This document shows positions 53,435-62,950 of a DNA stretch of 64,000 nt, in pieces. Under the pieces are notes generated by a model. It ran no database searches. It saw nothing but the letters and a program-made list of their open reading frames with translations, and was not told the DNA's origin. Position numbers and translations under genes: made by a program. Within the stretch, counting starts at the first letter, position 1. Every line of letters starts with the position of its first letter. This DNA is from CAJQQK01 sp963696075. GTDB lineage: Bacteria; Pseudomonadota; Alphaproteobacteria; Rhizobiales; Hyphomicrobiaceae. The stretch lies in the NCBI GenBank assembly GCA_963696075.1, contig CAVOJD010000008.1:496001-560000 (forward strand), given 5' to 3'.

Positions 53435-56400
53435 TCATCGTGTCCGCCTCAGGTCGAGCGTGTTGGGATAATCGGGATTGAGGTAGGGTGCAGGCGCAAC
53501 GAGCCTGCCTGGTGTATGTCCAATCGCTTCGAAGCGGGCGAGCCGCCGGCCTTCCGCTTCGTTGGAATTGATCGGGAACGTATCCGGCGATTTGCCGCCG
53601 GGATGGAACACATGATAGCGGCATCCTCCGAGCGACCGACCCGACCATGTATCGACCACGTCGAAGACCAGCGGCGAATGAATGCCGATCGTCGGGTGCA
53701 GCGCGCTCGGCGGCTGCCATGCCCGGTAGCGAATGCCGGAAACCCCTTCGCCTGCCGTCTCCGTCGGCGCCAGCGGCACCGTCTGTCCACCACACATGAG
53801 AACGTGGCGCGAGGGCACGAGGCCGCTGCATTTGACCTGAACGCGCTCGAGTGAACTGTCGACGTAGCGCGCCGTGCCGCCCACGGCCCCCTCTTCGCCA
53901 AGCACATGCCAGGGCTCCAGCGCCTGGCGCACTTCGACGGTGACGCCGTCGACGGTGACTTCCCCGAATTTCGGGAAGCGGAACTCGAAGTGCGGCCTGA
54001 ACCAGGCCTCATCGAACGTGAAGCCATGCGCCGCCAGATCGTCGAGCACCGAGGTGAAGTCCTCCCACACGAAGTGCGGCAGCATGAACTTGTCATGCAG
54101 CGCCGTCCCCCATCGCACCAGCGGCTTGATGTAGGGCGCTTCCCAGAAGCGCGCGATCAGTGCGCGCAGGAGGAGTTGCTGCGCGAGGCTCATTTGCGCA
54201 TGCGGCGGCATTTCGAAAGAACGGAACTCGACCAGCCCGAGGCGGCCCGTCGGCCCATCGGGCGAATAGAGCTTGTCGATGCAGATCTCGGCCCGGTGCG
54301 TGTTGCCCGTGACATCGATCAGCAGGTGACGGAACAGCCGGTCGACCAGCCATGGCGGTACGTGCTGGCCGGGCGGCGGCATCTGCGCCATCGCGATTTC
54401 AAGCTCATAGAGCGCCTCGTGCCGCGCTTCATCAACGCGTGGCGCCTGGCTCGTCGGCCCAATGAAGAGGCCGGAAAACAGGAAGGACAGCGAGGGATGG
54501 TGCTGCCAGTAGGTGATGATGCTGGCCAGCAGATCCGGTCGTCTGAGGAAGGGGCTGTCGGCGGCTGATTGGCCACCAAGCACAATGTGGTTGCCGCCAC
54601 CGGTCCCGGTGTGGCGGCCGTCCAGCATGAACTTTTCCGTGCCGAGACGGGTCAGGCGCGCTTCCTCATAAAGCGCCGTGGTGATATCCACCGCCTCGTT
54701 CCAGTCGCTGGCCGGCTGGACGTTGACCTCGATGACGCCCGGGTCCGGCGTGACCTTGATGACGTTGAGGCGCGGATCGCTCGGCGGCTCGTAGCCTTCG
54801 ATCCGAAGCTGGGTCTTGGTGACCCTGGCGGCTTCCTCCAACGCGGCGGCAAGAGCGGCATAATCTTCCGCATCCTCCAGCGGCGGCATGAAGACGCACA
54901 GGTGACCGTTGCGCGCTTCGAACGCCATGGCCGTGCGCACACTACCGGCGACTTCATGCGTCGGTGACAGCGCCATTTCCGGCGCATCAAGCGTGACGGT
55001 GCGCCGCTGCGCCAGCAGTGTACCGCGGTCGGGCAGCGCCTCGTGCTGTGAAATCGGATCGCGCGGCTGGACGTGGGGATAGTCGATCGGGCCGAGATAC
55101 GGCAGGCCGCCGATCGGCAGGCGGAAGCCGATGGGGGAGTCGCCGGGGATCAGGAACAGGCGCTCCCGGCGCATCTTCCAGCGTTCGGTCACCCACCGCC
55201 GGCCGCGATCTTTGGTGTGCCACACCTGAATGGGCAGCACATACCCGACCGGGTTGGAAAGTCCGCGCTCGAACGCGCGCACCACCCGCGCACGCTCCTG
55301 TTCGTCCTCGAGCTTGTTGTCCTTGGCATCGACCCCGAGCGGCAGCTTCTGCTCGGTCAATATGAAGTGCGCCTGATCCTCGAACGCCTCGATAGGGCTG
55401 TCCTCGGGCAGCCCGAGCTGGTGGCAGAGCTCGGCAACGAAGCGTCCGGTCGTCTCGGTCGTGGCGGGATCGGTTGCAGCTTCCGGCGCAATCAGCTCCG
55501 GCTCGGCCCACAACGGTTCCCCGTCGCGGCGCCAGTAGACGGCGAAGGCCCATCTCGGCAGTTGCTCGCCGGGATACCATTTGCCCTGTCCAAAGTGCAT
55601 CAGTCCGCCCGGCGCGAAGCGATCGGCAAGTCGCCGGACGAGGGTTTCGGCATAGTGCCGTTTGGTCGGCCCGACAGCGGCATTGGTCCACTCCGCCCCG
55701 TCCATGTCGTCGATCGACACGAAGGTCGGCTCGCCGCCCATCGTCAGGCGCACATCGCTATCGGACAGCCGCTGGTCGACTTCGTGGCCGAGCGCGAGAA
55801 CATCCGACCACTGCTCCTCGGAGTAGGGCTTGGTGACGCGCGGCGTCTCGCGGATGCGCGAAATCTCCATCGCGAAATCGAAAGCCACTTCCGTTTTCTC
55901 GTGCCCGCCCGAAATCGGTGCGGCCGAGGCGTAATGGGGGGCGGCTGCGAGCGGGATGTGGCCTTCGCCTGTGAGCAGGCCGGACGTGGGATCGAGACCG
56001 ATCCAGCCGGCGCCCGGCAGGTAGACTTCGGCCCAGGCGTGGAGGTCCGTGAAGTCTTCTTCCGTACCCGACGGCCCGTCGAGCGCTTTCACGTCCGGCT
56101 TGAGCTGGATCAGGTAGCCCGAAACAAATCGCGCCGCGAGGCCAAGCTTGCGTAAAATCTCGACCAGCAGCCAGGACGTGTCGCGACACGACCCCCGGCC
56201 TTTCTTCAAGGTCTCACCCGGCGTCTGAACACCAGGCTCCATCCGGATCACGTAGCCAATCGCCTGTTCGAGACGGCGGTTCAGTTCGACGACGAAATCA
56301 ATCGTGTTCTGGTCGCGCGCTACGATCGATGCCGGCAACATATTCATCGACCAACGGATCCGGAGCGCCCAGCACGAGATAGGGCGCCAGTTCCTGACGC

Positions 56401-56729
56401 TCCAGTTCCGAATACTGGAACGGCCACGTCTGGGCGTCGTCCTCGAGAAAGAAGTCGAACGGGTTGATCACCGACAGATCGGCGACGAGATCGACCTCCA
56501 CCGAGAAATGATCCGTCTTCTCCGGCATGATGATGCGGGCCAGGAAGTTGCCGAACGCATCTTGCTGCCAGTTGAGGAAATGCAGCTTCGGCTTGATCGT
56601 GAGTGAATAGCTCAGGATCTGGGTCCGGCTGTGCGGTGCCGGCCTCAGCCTGACGATCTGCGGACCCATCGTAATGGGTCGTTCATAGGTGTAGCTCGTC
56701 CTGTGGGTCAGTGCCACGTGAATGGACAT
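53435..56729 (-). CDS. Transglutaminase-DUF2126 protein (4-base duplication frameshift)
   Basis: A large two-part protein. The N-terminal transglutaminase beta domain (residues 1-130, ATG 56729) reads to ...DPLVDEYVAGI and then shifts. The rest resumes as VARDQNTIDFVVELNRRL with the catalytic Cys in KGRGSCRDTSWLL, His in DLHAWAEVY and Asp in LDPTSGL. A long DUF2126 part follows (RLTMGGEPTFVSIDD onward). The break is CGATCGAT at 56324-56331. Removing one CGAT restores 1096 residues, the normal length of this family. DUF2126 is glutamine-synthetase-like, so an amide-forming and an amide-cutting activity would be fused. It lies between the two ATP-grasp/alpha-E sets. Confidence 0.88.
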
Positions 56730-56781
56730 GAAAGATCATCCTCTTACCGGGGCTTAATCACGGCACCCGATCGTCTCGCCG

Positions 56782-57846
56782 CTAGGTTTGCGACTGGTTT
56801 TGAGTTGCGGTCGTCCCCGACCCCTGGCTCTGGGATTGGCCGGGCGCGCCCGCGCTGCCAGAATCCTGGGACTGATCCTTGGACTGATCCGGGGTCGGGT
56901 TGAAGAAGTGCGTTGCGAGCTCGTTGGTCACGGCTCCGAGATCGCGCTGCACCTGGTCATTGAAGGAGTGAAGCTCGCGCACGAGGTTTTTGTCGTTGAT
57001 GGCAACGTCAAGCAGCTGGCGCACGTCATCGAGTTTTTGCAGCACATTGGTGGCACCCCTGAGCCCATAGTCTCGCCGGAGGCCATGCACGAGGTTTTCC
57101 AGTTGTGCGGAGCAGAACACGATCGACCGCGGCAGCGCGGGGTCGAAAATCAGGAAACGCGCCACGCTTTCCGGATCGCGCCGACCGGGATGGATGCGCA
57201 GATACGCCTGCTGCGCGGCGACCGATCGCAGCAGGACCGACCAGAACCCGAAATCGCCGAGCCCGTCTTGAGCAGAATCGGCCTGATCACGCATCTGGGC
57301 GAAGCGCACATCGAGCAGCCGGCTCATCTGGTCCGCGCGCTCGATCAGCAGGCCGAGCTGGAAAAAGCTCCAGGCGACATCACGATAGAGCGTCGCGTCC
57401 GCCACGCCCTCAAGCGCGTAGCATTCCTTTTTGATAAGCTGGCACGTATGCGACAGCCGCTGATCCACCAGCGCCGATGGGCTGGGATCGCGGAAACGAT
57501 TGTAGAACACGTTGACCTGGTGCCACAGGTCCGTCGGGATGACGGCGCGCAGCGTTCGGGCGTTCTCGCGTGCCGCCCTGATCGAGGCAACGATCGAACC
57601 GAGGTTCTCGCGATCGGCCACATAGAAGCGGATCACGGTCGACGTCGTCGGCTCGCCGTAGATTTTCCGAAATCGCTCCTGGTCGTCATAAAGCGTCAGC
57701 ATCCATGACCAGGCGTTGCCGCTGTTGGACCTGCCCCGGTCGAACGACGCCTGCACTTCCAGCAGGCGGGCAAGACACGTCGTTCGCTCAAGATAGCGTC
57801 CGAACCAGAACAGCGATTCAGCGTAGCGTGAGAGCAGGTCGGTCAT
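56782..57846 (-). CDS. Alpha-E (DUF403) domain protein
   Basis: A 354-residue all-helical alpha-E protein of unknown function, always found with circularly permuted ATP-grasp proteins. Landmarks are LLSRYAESLFWFGRYLERTT, then YRDVAWSFFQLGLLIERADQ and PRSIVFCSAQLENLVHGLR. The C-terminus is a low-complexity Gln/Ser/Gly tail. The start at 57846 overlaps the upstream ATP-grasp stop by ATGA, so the two are coupled. The DUF2126 gene follows after about 50 bp. Confidence 0.92.
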   Translation of the reverse strand: MTDLLSRYAESLFWFGRYLERTTCLARLLEVQASFDRGRSNSGNAWSWMLTLYDDQERFRKIYGEPTTSTVIRFYVADRENLGSIVASIRAARENARTLRAVIPTDLWHQVNVFYNRFRDPSPSALVDQRLSHTCQLIKKECYALEGVADATLYRDVAWSFFQLGLLIERADQMSRLLDVRFAQMRDQADSAQDGLGDFGFWSVLLRSVAAQQAYLRIHPGRRDPESVARFLIFDPALPRSIVFCSAQLENLVHGLRRDYGLRGATNVLQKLDDVRQLLDVAINDKNLVRELHSFNDQVQRDLGAVTNELATHFFNPTPDQSKDQSQDSGSAGAPGQSQSQGSGTTATQNQSQT

Positions 57847-59294
57847 GGCGTCGTCTCGTCGATGACCCAGGTATCCTTCGTCCCCCCGCCCTGGGAAGAA
57901 TTGACGATGATCGAGCCGCGCTTCATGGCAACCCGCGTCAGTCCGCCCGGCAGCACCCATGTCTCACGTCCGGTCACGGCGAACGGCCGCAGATCCACAT
58001 GGCACGGCGAAACGCCGTCATCCGTCAGTGTCGGAGAGACGGAAAGATTGATCATCGGTTGGCTGATGTATTCCTCCGGCGCAGCCTTGAGTTGTTCGGC
58101 GCATTGCTCGAGTTCGGCGCGGCTCGCTTTCGGCCCGATCACGATGCCATAGCCACCCGAGGCGCCAACCGGCTTGACGACGAGTTTGTCGAGGTTGGCA
58201 AGCGTATAGGCGAGCGCCTCTGGCTCGCGGCAGATGTGGGTTTCGACGTTGGGCAGGATCGCCTCCTCGCCGAGGTAGTATTGGACGATCCGCGGCATGT
58301 AGGCATAGACGGCTTTGTCGTCGGCAACGCCGGTGCCGATGGCATTGGCAAGGGACACGTTGCCGGCCAGAACCGCGCGCACCAGGCCGCGCACGCCGAG
58401 CACACTATCGGGATTGAATACGTCCGGATCGAGGAAATCATCATCGATACGCCGGTAGATCACATCGACGCGCTTCATCCCCGCGACCGTCTGCATGAAG
58501 ACGCAGTCGTCCTTGATCGTCAGGTCACGCCCTTCGACCAGCGGTATGCCCATCTCGCGCGCCAGGAAGATGTGCTCGAAGTAGGCCGAGTTGAAAACAC
58601 CCGGCGAGAGCAACACGACGGTTGGGTCGTCCTGGTTCTTCGGCGCCACCTCTGAGAGCTTCTCATGCAGCCGCTCGCCATACTCGGAAACCGAGCGCAC
58701 CGTGTAACCCGCCAGAAGGTCGGGAAACGCGCGCTGCATCAAGTGACGGTTCTCGACCACATAGGAGACGCCCGACGGCGTGCGTGCGTTGTCTTCGAGG
58801 ACCAGGAAGGTGCCGTCATCGTCGCGGATCAGGTCGACGCCGGCGACATGAACGAAGGTGCCGCACGGCGGTTGGTAACCGACCATCTCTTTGCGGAAAT
58901 TCGCATTGCTGTGCACCAGTTCCGCCGGAAGTATGCCATCCCGTATGATTTTTCCGTCACCGTAAAGGTCTTGCAGCAGCAGGTTCAGCGCCGTCACGCG
59001 CTGGATCACGCCGGCCTCGATGTGCTGCCAGTCGGCTGCACTCAGGACGCGCGGAATGATATCGAACGGCAGGATGCGATCGATGGCGTCGCGTTCCGAA
59101 TAAACGGTGAAGGTAATTCCAAGATCGAGGAGTTCGCCGGTCGCCTCGCTGGCGCGGTCTTCGAGTTCCTGCGCGTCATACGAGACCAGTCGTTCCCAAA
59201 GCTGAGATAGCTTGGCCTCTTTGGCCCCGGCTTCTCCGAGCATTTCGCAGTAGAAGCCGTTTTGATCGTATTCACTTAGGGGTTTTAGCGGCAT
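57843..59294 (-). CDS. Circularly permuted type 2 ATP-grasp protein (amidoligase-like)
   Basis: A 483-residue ATP-grasp with rearranged order. Intact motifs are DLIRDDDGTFLVLEDNARTP with Glu-Asp-Asn metal ligands, SPGVFNSAYFEHIFLAREMG, DDDFLDPDVFN, LVVKPVGASGGYGIVIGP as the nucleotide loop, and NSSQGGGTKDTWVI. It should join an amine to a carboxylate at the cost of ATP, probably on a peptide or modified amino acid. It is the first gene of the cluster. A perfect palindrome lies 51 bases upstream and GAGG touches the start too closely (1 base), so the initiation detail is uncertain. Confidence 0.94.
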   Translation of the reverse strand: MPLKPLSEYDQNGFYCEMLGEAGAKEAKLSQLWERLVSYDAQELEDRASEATGELLDLGITFTVYSERDAIDRILPFDIIPRVLSAADWQHIEAGVIQRVTALNLLLQDLYGDGKIIRDGILPAELVHSNANFRKEMVGYQPPCGTFVHVAGVDLIRDDDGTFLVLEDNARTPSGVSYVVENRHLMQRAFPDLLAGYTVRSVSEYGERLHEKLSEVAPKNQDDPTVVLLSPGVFNSAYFEHIFLAREMGIPLVEGRDLTIKDDCVFMQTVAGMKRVDVIYRRIDDDFLDPDVFNPDSVLGVRGLVRAVLAGNVSLANAIGTGVADDKAVYAYMPRIVQYYLGEEAILPNVETHICREPEALAYTLANLDKLVVKPVGASGGYGIVIGPKASRAELEQCAEQLKAAPEEYISQPMINLSVSPTLTDDGVSPCHVDLRPFAVTGRETWVLPGGLTRVAMKRGSIIVNSSQGGGTKDTWVIDETTP

Positions 59295-59344
59295 GCCTCA
59301 CGCGAGCTTGTTGACCTGATGGCCAAAATTGAGAAAACGCTGAA

Positions 59345-59356
59345 CAATTCGAATTG
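59345..59356. promoter_or_regulatory. Perfect 12 bp palindrome upstream of the ATP-grasp operon
   Basis: CAATTCGAATTG lies 51 bases before the first gene of the amidoligase-like cluster, in the most AT-rich stretch nearby. It is a plausible operator; the cognate regulator is unknown. Confidence 0.45.
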
Positions 59357-59521
59357 GACAATCACTTTATACGATTGTTGCTTGGCCACCCTAGTTATTT
59401 TTTTGATCACCGGCCAGCAGCCATCGCATAATTTTTCGGCAGAACGGCACGAGGGCGCGCTCCGCGAGGACCAGAGTCCAGGTTAACGATCTGACCCGGA
59501 ACTGCTTGTCGGCCCGCCGCG

Positions 59522-60544
59522 TTACAGGCTGGCGCCCGCCGACCATATACCGTCGAGAACACGCCGGAAGTTGCCGCCGAGATAGCCGCGAATATCCGCT
59601 TCGCGCCATCCCCGCTCGACGAGGCGCGCTGTGACCTTCGGAAGGTCCGAGTGCTTGTTGCAATCCGCGAGATAGCGCGCGGGGATCTCCTCGCCAAACG
59701 TCGCATTGAAGCGGTTGATCCCCTCCCAGCGTCGCCAGTGGCCGCGCTCGAAAGCCATCTTCGGATAGTTCGCCCCGGTCGCGAGATCGGTGCCGAACCC
59801 GATATGTTCCGGGCCCGCGATCTCCGCGATGTGTTCCAGATGGGCGATGTAGTCGTCGATCGACGGCTTGCGCGTGGTATCGCCGTTCCAACACATCGGC
59901 CCATAGATGCTCGCGCCGACAATGCCGCCTTTTTCAGCAACCAGACGAATGATCTCGTCGGACTTGTTGCGCTCCAGCGGCGCCAGCGCGTGCGCGTTGG
60001 CATGAGTGACCAGGACCGGCTGAGCCGATGCCTCGATCGTATCGAGCATCGTTTTCTGCCCGACGTGGCTGAGATCAATCGCAATCCCAAGCTCATTCAT
60101 GATCCGGACGGCATCACGCCCAAGCAGCGTCAGTCCCCCGCCCTCCGGCTCCAGGCAACCGTCACCGAAGGCGCCGCGGTAATTGTAGGTGAGCTGCATG
60201 ATCCGGAGCCCCAGCCGCCGGAAGAAGGCGAAGCGGTCCAGTTCATCGGCAATCGGCCGGCAGTTCTGCCAGCCGAGGATGACGCCGACTTTGCCCGCGG
60301 CGCGCGCTGCATCAAAGTCCTGCGCGGTCTCGATCTGGTGCCACCGCGTGTCCGGCTGGCGAAGCCGGCCATGCCAGCGCGCGGTCTCCTGGCACGCCTG
60401 CTCGAAGTCGGCTTCGAAGTGGCAGACGGTGACGTTGAGCGCATTGATGCCGCCGGCAACGAGATCGCTGACGTCACCATCGGCGTGATAGACGAGACCA
60501 TCGATGACGAGGGCATCATCGTGAAGCGCGCGGGCGGGGTCCAT
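59522..60544 (-). CDS. M19-family (membrane-dipeptidase-type) peptidase homologue
   Basis: A 340-residue TIM-barrel metallopeptidase of the renal-dipeptidase family. The barrel features LGLRIMQLTYNYRGAFGDGC, IDLSHVGQKTMLDTIEA, VLVTHANAHAL and IGFGTDLATG are clear. The metal-binding N-terminal HxD is shifted (DGLVYHADGD), and the bridging Glu of the EGG-type motif reads ILGWQN. Related subfamilies share this GxQN pattern, so it may use another substrate. AGGAG precedes the ATG at 60544. It does not appear to belong to the ATP-grasp cluster (227 bp gap), although amide-bond hydrolysis would fit. Confidence 0.85.
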   Translation of the reverse strand: MDPARALHDDALVIDGLVYHADGDVSDLVAGGINALNVTVCHFEADFEQACQETARWHGRLRQPDTRWHQIETAQDFDAARAAGKVGVILGWQNCRPIADELDRFAFFRRLGLRIMQLTYNYRGAFGDGCLEPEGGGLTLLGRDAVRIMNELGIAIDLSHVGQKTMLDTIEASAQPVLVTHANAHALAPLERNKSDEIIRLVAEKGGIVGASIYGPMCWNGDTTRKPSIDDYIAHLEHIAEIAGPEHIGFGTDLATGANYPKMAFERGHWRRWEGINRFNATFGEEIPARYLADCNKHSDLPKVTARLVERGWREADIRGYLGGNFRRVLDGIWSAGASL

Positions 60545-60698
60545 GGGGGCTCTCCTGATCAGCGGCGCAAATTCGCCTCGGATCAGACTATGCCGCCACA
60601 GCCAGGGCCGGCCAGTGCGCGGCGGTGAGATTTCGGTCCTGTGATGGGAAGCGCCCGAAACATCAGCGCCAGCCAGCGTCTCTTGTTATCCGGCAGGT

Positions 60699-61604
60699 TC
60701 AGCGAGCGGGTAGCGAAACGCCGATCAGCGCCATCACATCGTCGCGGCTCAGACCTTTTTCGCGAAGCGCCCGCAGACTTTCCGCGCCCGCACTCTTGGC
60801 GAGCTTGTTGCCGTGCGCGTCGGTGAGAAGCCGGTGGTGATGATAGCGTGGCGCATCGAAGCCCAGCAGGATCTGCAGCAGTCGATGAAGGTCTGTCGCC
60901 GCCTCGAGATCGCGCCCTCGGGTCACGTGGGTGACGCCCTGGCGGTGATCATCGACGACGACGGCGAGATGATAGCTTGCCGGCACGTCCTTGCGCACGA
61001 TGACCGCGTCGCCCCATCGGCCCGGATCGGCGATCACGGTGCGCGCCTGTCCGTCTTGATCGAAGGCCACGTATTCAATTGTCGAAGACCCCGAGATCTC
61101 GGCTGCGCGCGCGAGCGCCTTCTCCATGTCGAGACGCAGCGCAAACGTCTCCCCACGCGCAGACCGCTGCTCGACTTCGCTCTCAGACAGTGTCTTGTGC
61201 AGACCGGGATAAAGCGGCGAACCATCGGGATCGCGCGGGACGTCGTTTCCCAGCCCCTCGACTGCAGAACGGATCTCAGCGCGCGTTGCAAAGCAGGGAT
61301 AAAGCAGCCCCATTTGCTTGAGCCTATCGGCATGGGCTGCGTAAACGGCAAAGTGCTCCGACTGGCGCAGGACCGGCGTCTCCCACGACAGCCCGAGCCA
61401 ACTGAGGTCCTCGAAAATCTGGTCGATGAGATGCGCCCGCGCCCGCCCGGTGTCGATGTCCTCGATGCGCACCAGAAACCGTCCGCCGAGGCGCTCGGCA
61501 AATCGCCACGTCGTCATCGCTGAAAGCGCATGGCCGATATGCAACTCACCTGTCGGGCTCGGCGCGAACCGCAAGACGGCCGGCTCACCCGCAACCGGCT
61601 TCAT
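60699..61604 (-). CDS. gluQ: Glutamyl-Q tRNA(Asp) synthetase
   Basis: Truncated GluRS-like enzyme that attaches glutamate to queuosine in tRNA-Asp. The class I motifs are RFAPSPTGELHIGHA and a KLAKS near residue 277 in place of KMSKS. YPCFATRAEI shows the family's usual single Cys region. The 301-residue length lacks the anticodon-binding domain, as in GluQ. The start is given at ATG 61604; ATG 61643, 13 residues upstream, would overlap the preceding gene and is possible. Confidence 0.93.
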   Translation of the reverse strand: MKPVAGEPAVLRFAPSPTGELHIGHALSAMTTWRFAERLGGRFLVRIEDIDTGRARAHLIDQIFEDLSWLGLSWETPVLRQSEHFAVYAAHADRLKQMGLLYPCFATRAEIRSAVEGLGNDVPRDPDGSPLYPGLHKTLSESEVEQRSARGETFALRLDMEKALARAAEISGSSTIEYVAFDQDGQARTVIADPGRWGDAVIVRKDVPASYHLAVVVDDHRQGVTHVTRGRDLEAATDLHRLLQILLGFDAPRYHHHRLLTDAHGNKLAKSAGAESLRALREKGLSRDDVMALIGVSLPAR

Positions 61605-61626
61605 CGCGCCGTCCGGAAAGATTGCC

Positions 61627-61971
61627 TCACCGCGGCCGGCCATCGAAGTCGAACAGGACGAGCTGATCGGGGCTTGCCTCGCTGCGCGGGATGCGCTGGT
61701 GACTGCCGAAATCGACGCGGTCGAGTAGAGTCGGGTACGCGTCACGGAACCGCTCAAGCGCCTTCGAACGCGCCGCCGGATGCTTCACGCCTTCCCAGAT
61801 CTCATAGATGCGCCGCGGGTCGCAACCGTAACGCTGGATGATGTCCTTGCGCCGTATCCTCAGCCACCGCGCGATCCAGATGTCGATCGCATCCGCCTCC
61901 GACAGCGCGCGTTTGCGCGGCCGGATCGCGTCTTTCTGGGGCGTTGCCTGGAACAGCGGTGTTGGTGTCAT
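61627..61971 (-). CDS. Small alphaproteobacterial protein of unknown function
   Basis: A 114-residue basic protein. It has a helical middle, DIWIARWLRIRRKDIIQRYG and DPRRIYEIWEGVKHP, that could be a helix-turn-helix-like or RNA-binding element, and a short tail ending LVLFDFDGRPR. I do not recognise a characterised family. It directly precedes gluQ in the same direction and is divergent from hisA. The start at 61971 (MTPTPLFQATPQKD) is chosen because the upstream extension (to 62109) has no conserved character. Confidence 0.65.
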   Translation of the reverse strand: MTPTPLFQATPQKDAIRPRKRALSEADAIDIWIARWLRIRRKDIIQRYGCDPRRIYEIWEGVKHPAARSKALERFRDAYPTLLDRVDFGSHQRIPRSEASPDQLVLFDFDGRPR

Positions 61972-62206
61972 AACGCGGGGACTACGGGACCGATCATCGA
62001 TGACGTTGGCTTCATCTGGTTGACAGACGGCACGCCGCCGGCGCACATCTGCCGCTCCCAGAAAGAACACGATACGGGAACAAAATAGCAATCTCGTGGC
62101 CGCGCTCAATGTATTTTCGCGTTCTTGTGGCTGCGGGCGGCAATCGTTCCCGTTTTCGCCGGCGCCAGAACTGGCTGCCGCCCGCTACCGGAAGGCCAAC
62201 CCACCC

Positions 62207-62950
62207 GTGATCCTCTATCCCGCCATTGACCTCAAGGACGGCCAGTGCGTCCGCCTCAAACTCGGCCGCATGGAGGACGCGACGGTGTTCTCCGATGATC
62301 CCGCAGCCCAGGCCAAATCCTTCGAGGCGCAGGGCTTTGAGTGGCTTCATATCGTCGACCTCAACGGCGCCTTTGCCGGAGAGCCGGTCAATCAGGCCGC
62401 CGTCGAAGCGATTGTTGCCGCGATTTCGATGCCCATCCAGCTGGGCGGCGGCATCCGCGATCGCGCCACGATCGAGCGCTGGCTCGACAAAGGCATCGCA
62501 CGCGTGATCCTTGGCACGGCTGCGGTTCGCGAGCCAGAGTTGGTCCGCGACGCCTGCCGCGCCCATCCCGGCCGCATCGCCGTCGGCATCGATGCCCGTG
62601 GCGGCAAGGTCGCCGTCGAAGGGTGGGCGGAAGAGAGCGAACTCGCCGCTGATGAGCTTGCCGCCCGCTTCGAAGACGCCGGCGTCGCGGCCATCATCTA
62701 CACCGACATCGATCGTGACGGCATCCTCAAGGGGCTGAACCTCGACGCCACCCGGGCGCTGGCCGAAAGCACCTCGATCCCGGTCATCGCGTCCGGCGGC
62801 CTGGCCTCGATCGACGATATCGACGCGCTCCTGGCGCCCGCCAACCGGATCATCGCAGGCGCCATCTCCGGGCGCGCCATTTACGACGGCCGCCTCGATC
62901 CGGGCGCGGCCTTGGACCGCATTCGCCGGTCCCGGACGGCCGCATCATGA
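62207..62950 (+). CDS. hisA: HisA, ProFAR isomerase
   Basis: Phosphoribosylformimino-5-aminoimidazole carboxamide ribotide isomerase, fourth step of histidine synthesis. The duplicated half-barrel is obvious: ILYPAIDLKDGQCVRLKLG, IQLGGGIRDRATIE, IAVGIDARGGKVAVEGW, IIYTDIDRDGILKGLN and VIASGGLAS. The catalytic Asp residues are D8 and D128-130 by analogy. The start is GTG 62207 (247 aa), giving the normal length. hisH and hisF, usually on either side of hisA, are not here; an arginase-fold gene overlaps its stop instead. Confidence 0.96.
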   Translation: MILYPAIDLKDGQCVRLKLGRMEDATVFSDDPAAQAKSFEAQGFEWLHIVDLNGAFAGEPVNQAAVEAIVAAISMPIQLGGGIRDRATIERWLDKGIARVILGTAAVREPELVRDACRAHPGRIAVGIDARGGKVAVEGWAEESELAADELAARFEDAGVAAIIYTDIDRDGILKGLNLDATRALAESTSIPVIASGGLASIDDIDALLAPANRIIAGAISGRAIYDGRLDPGAALDRIRRSRTAAS

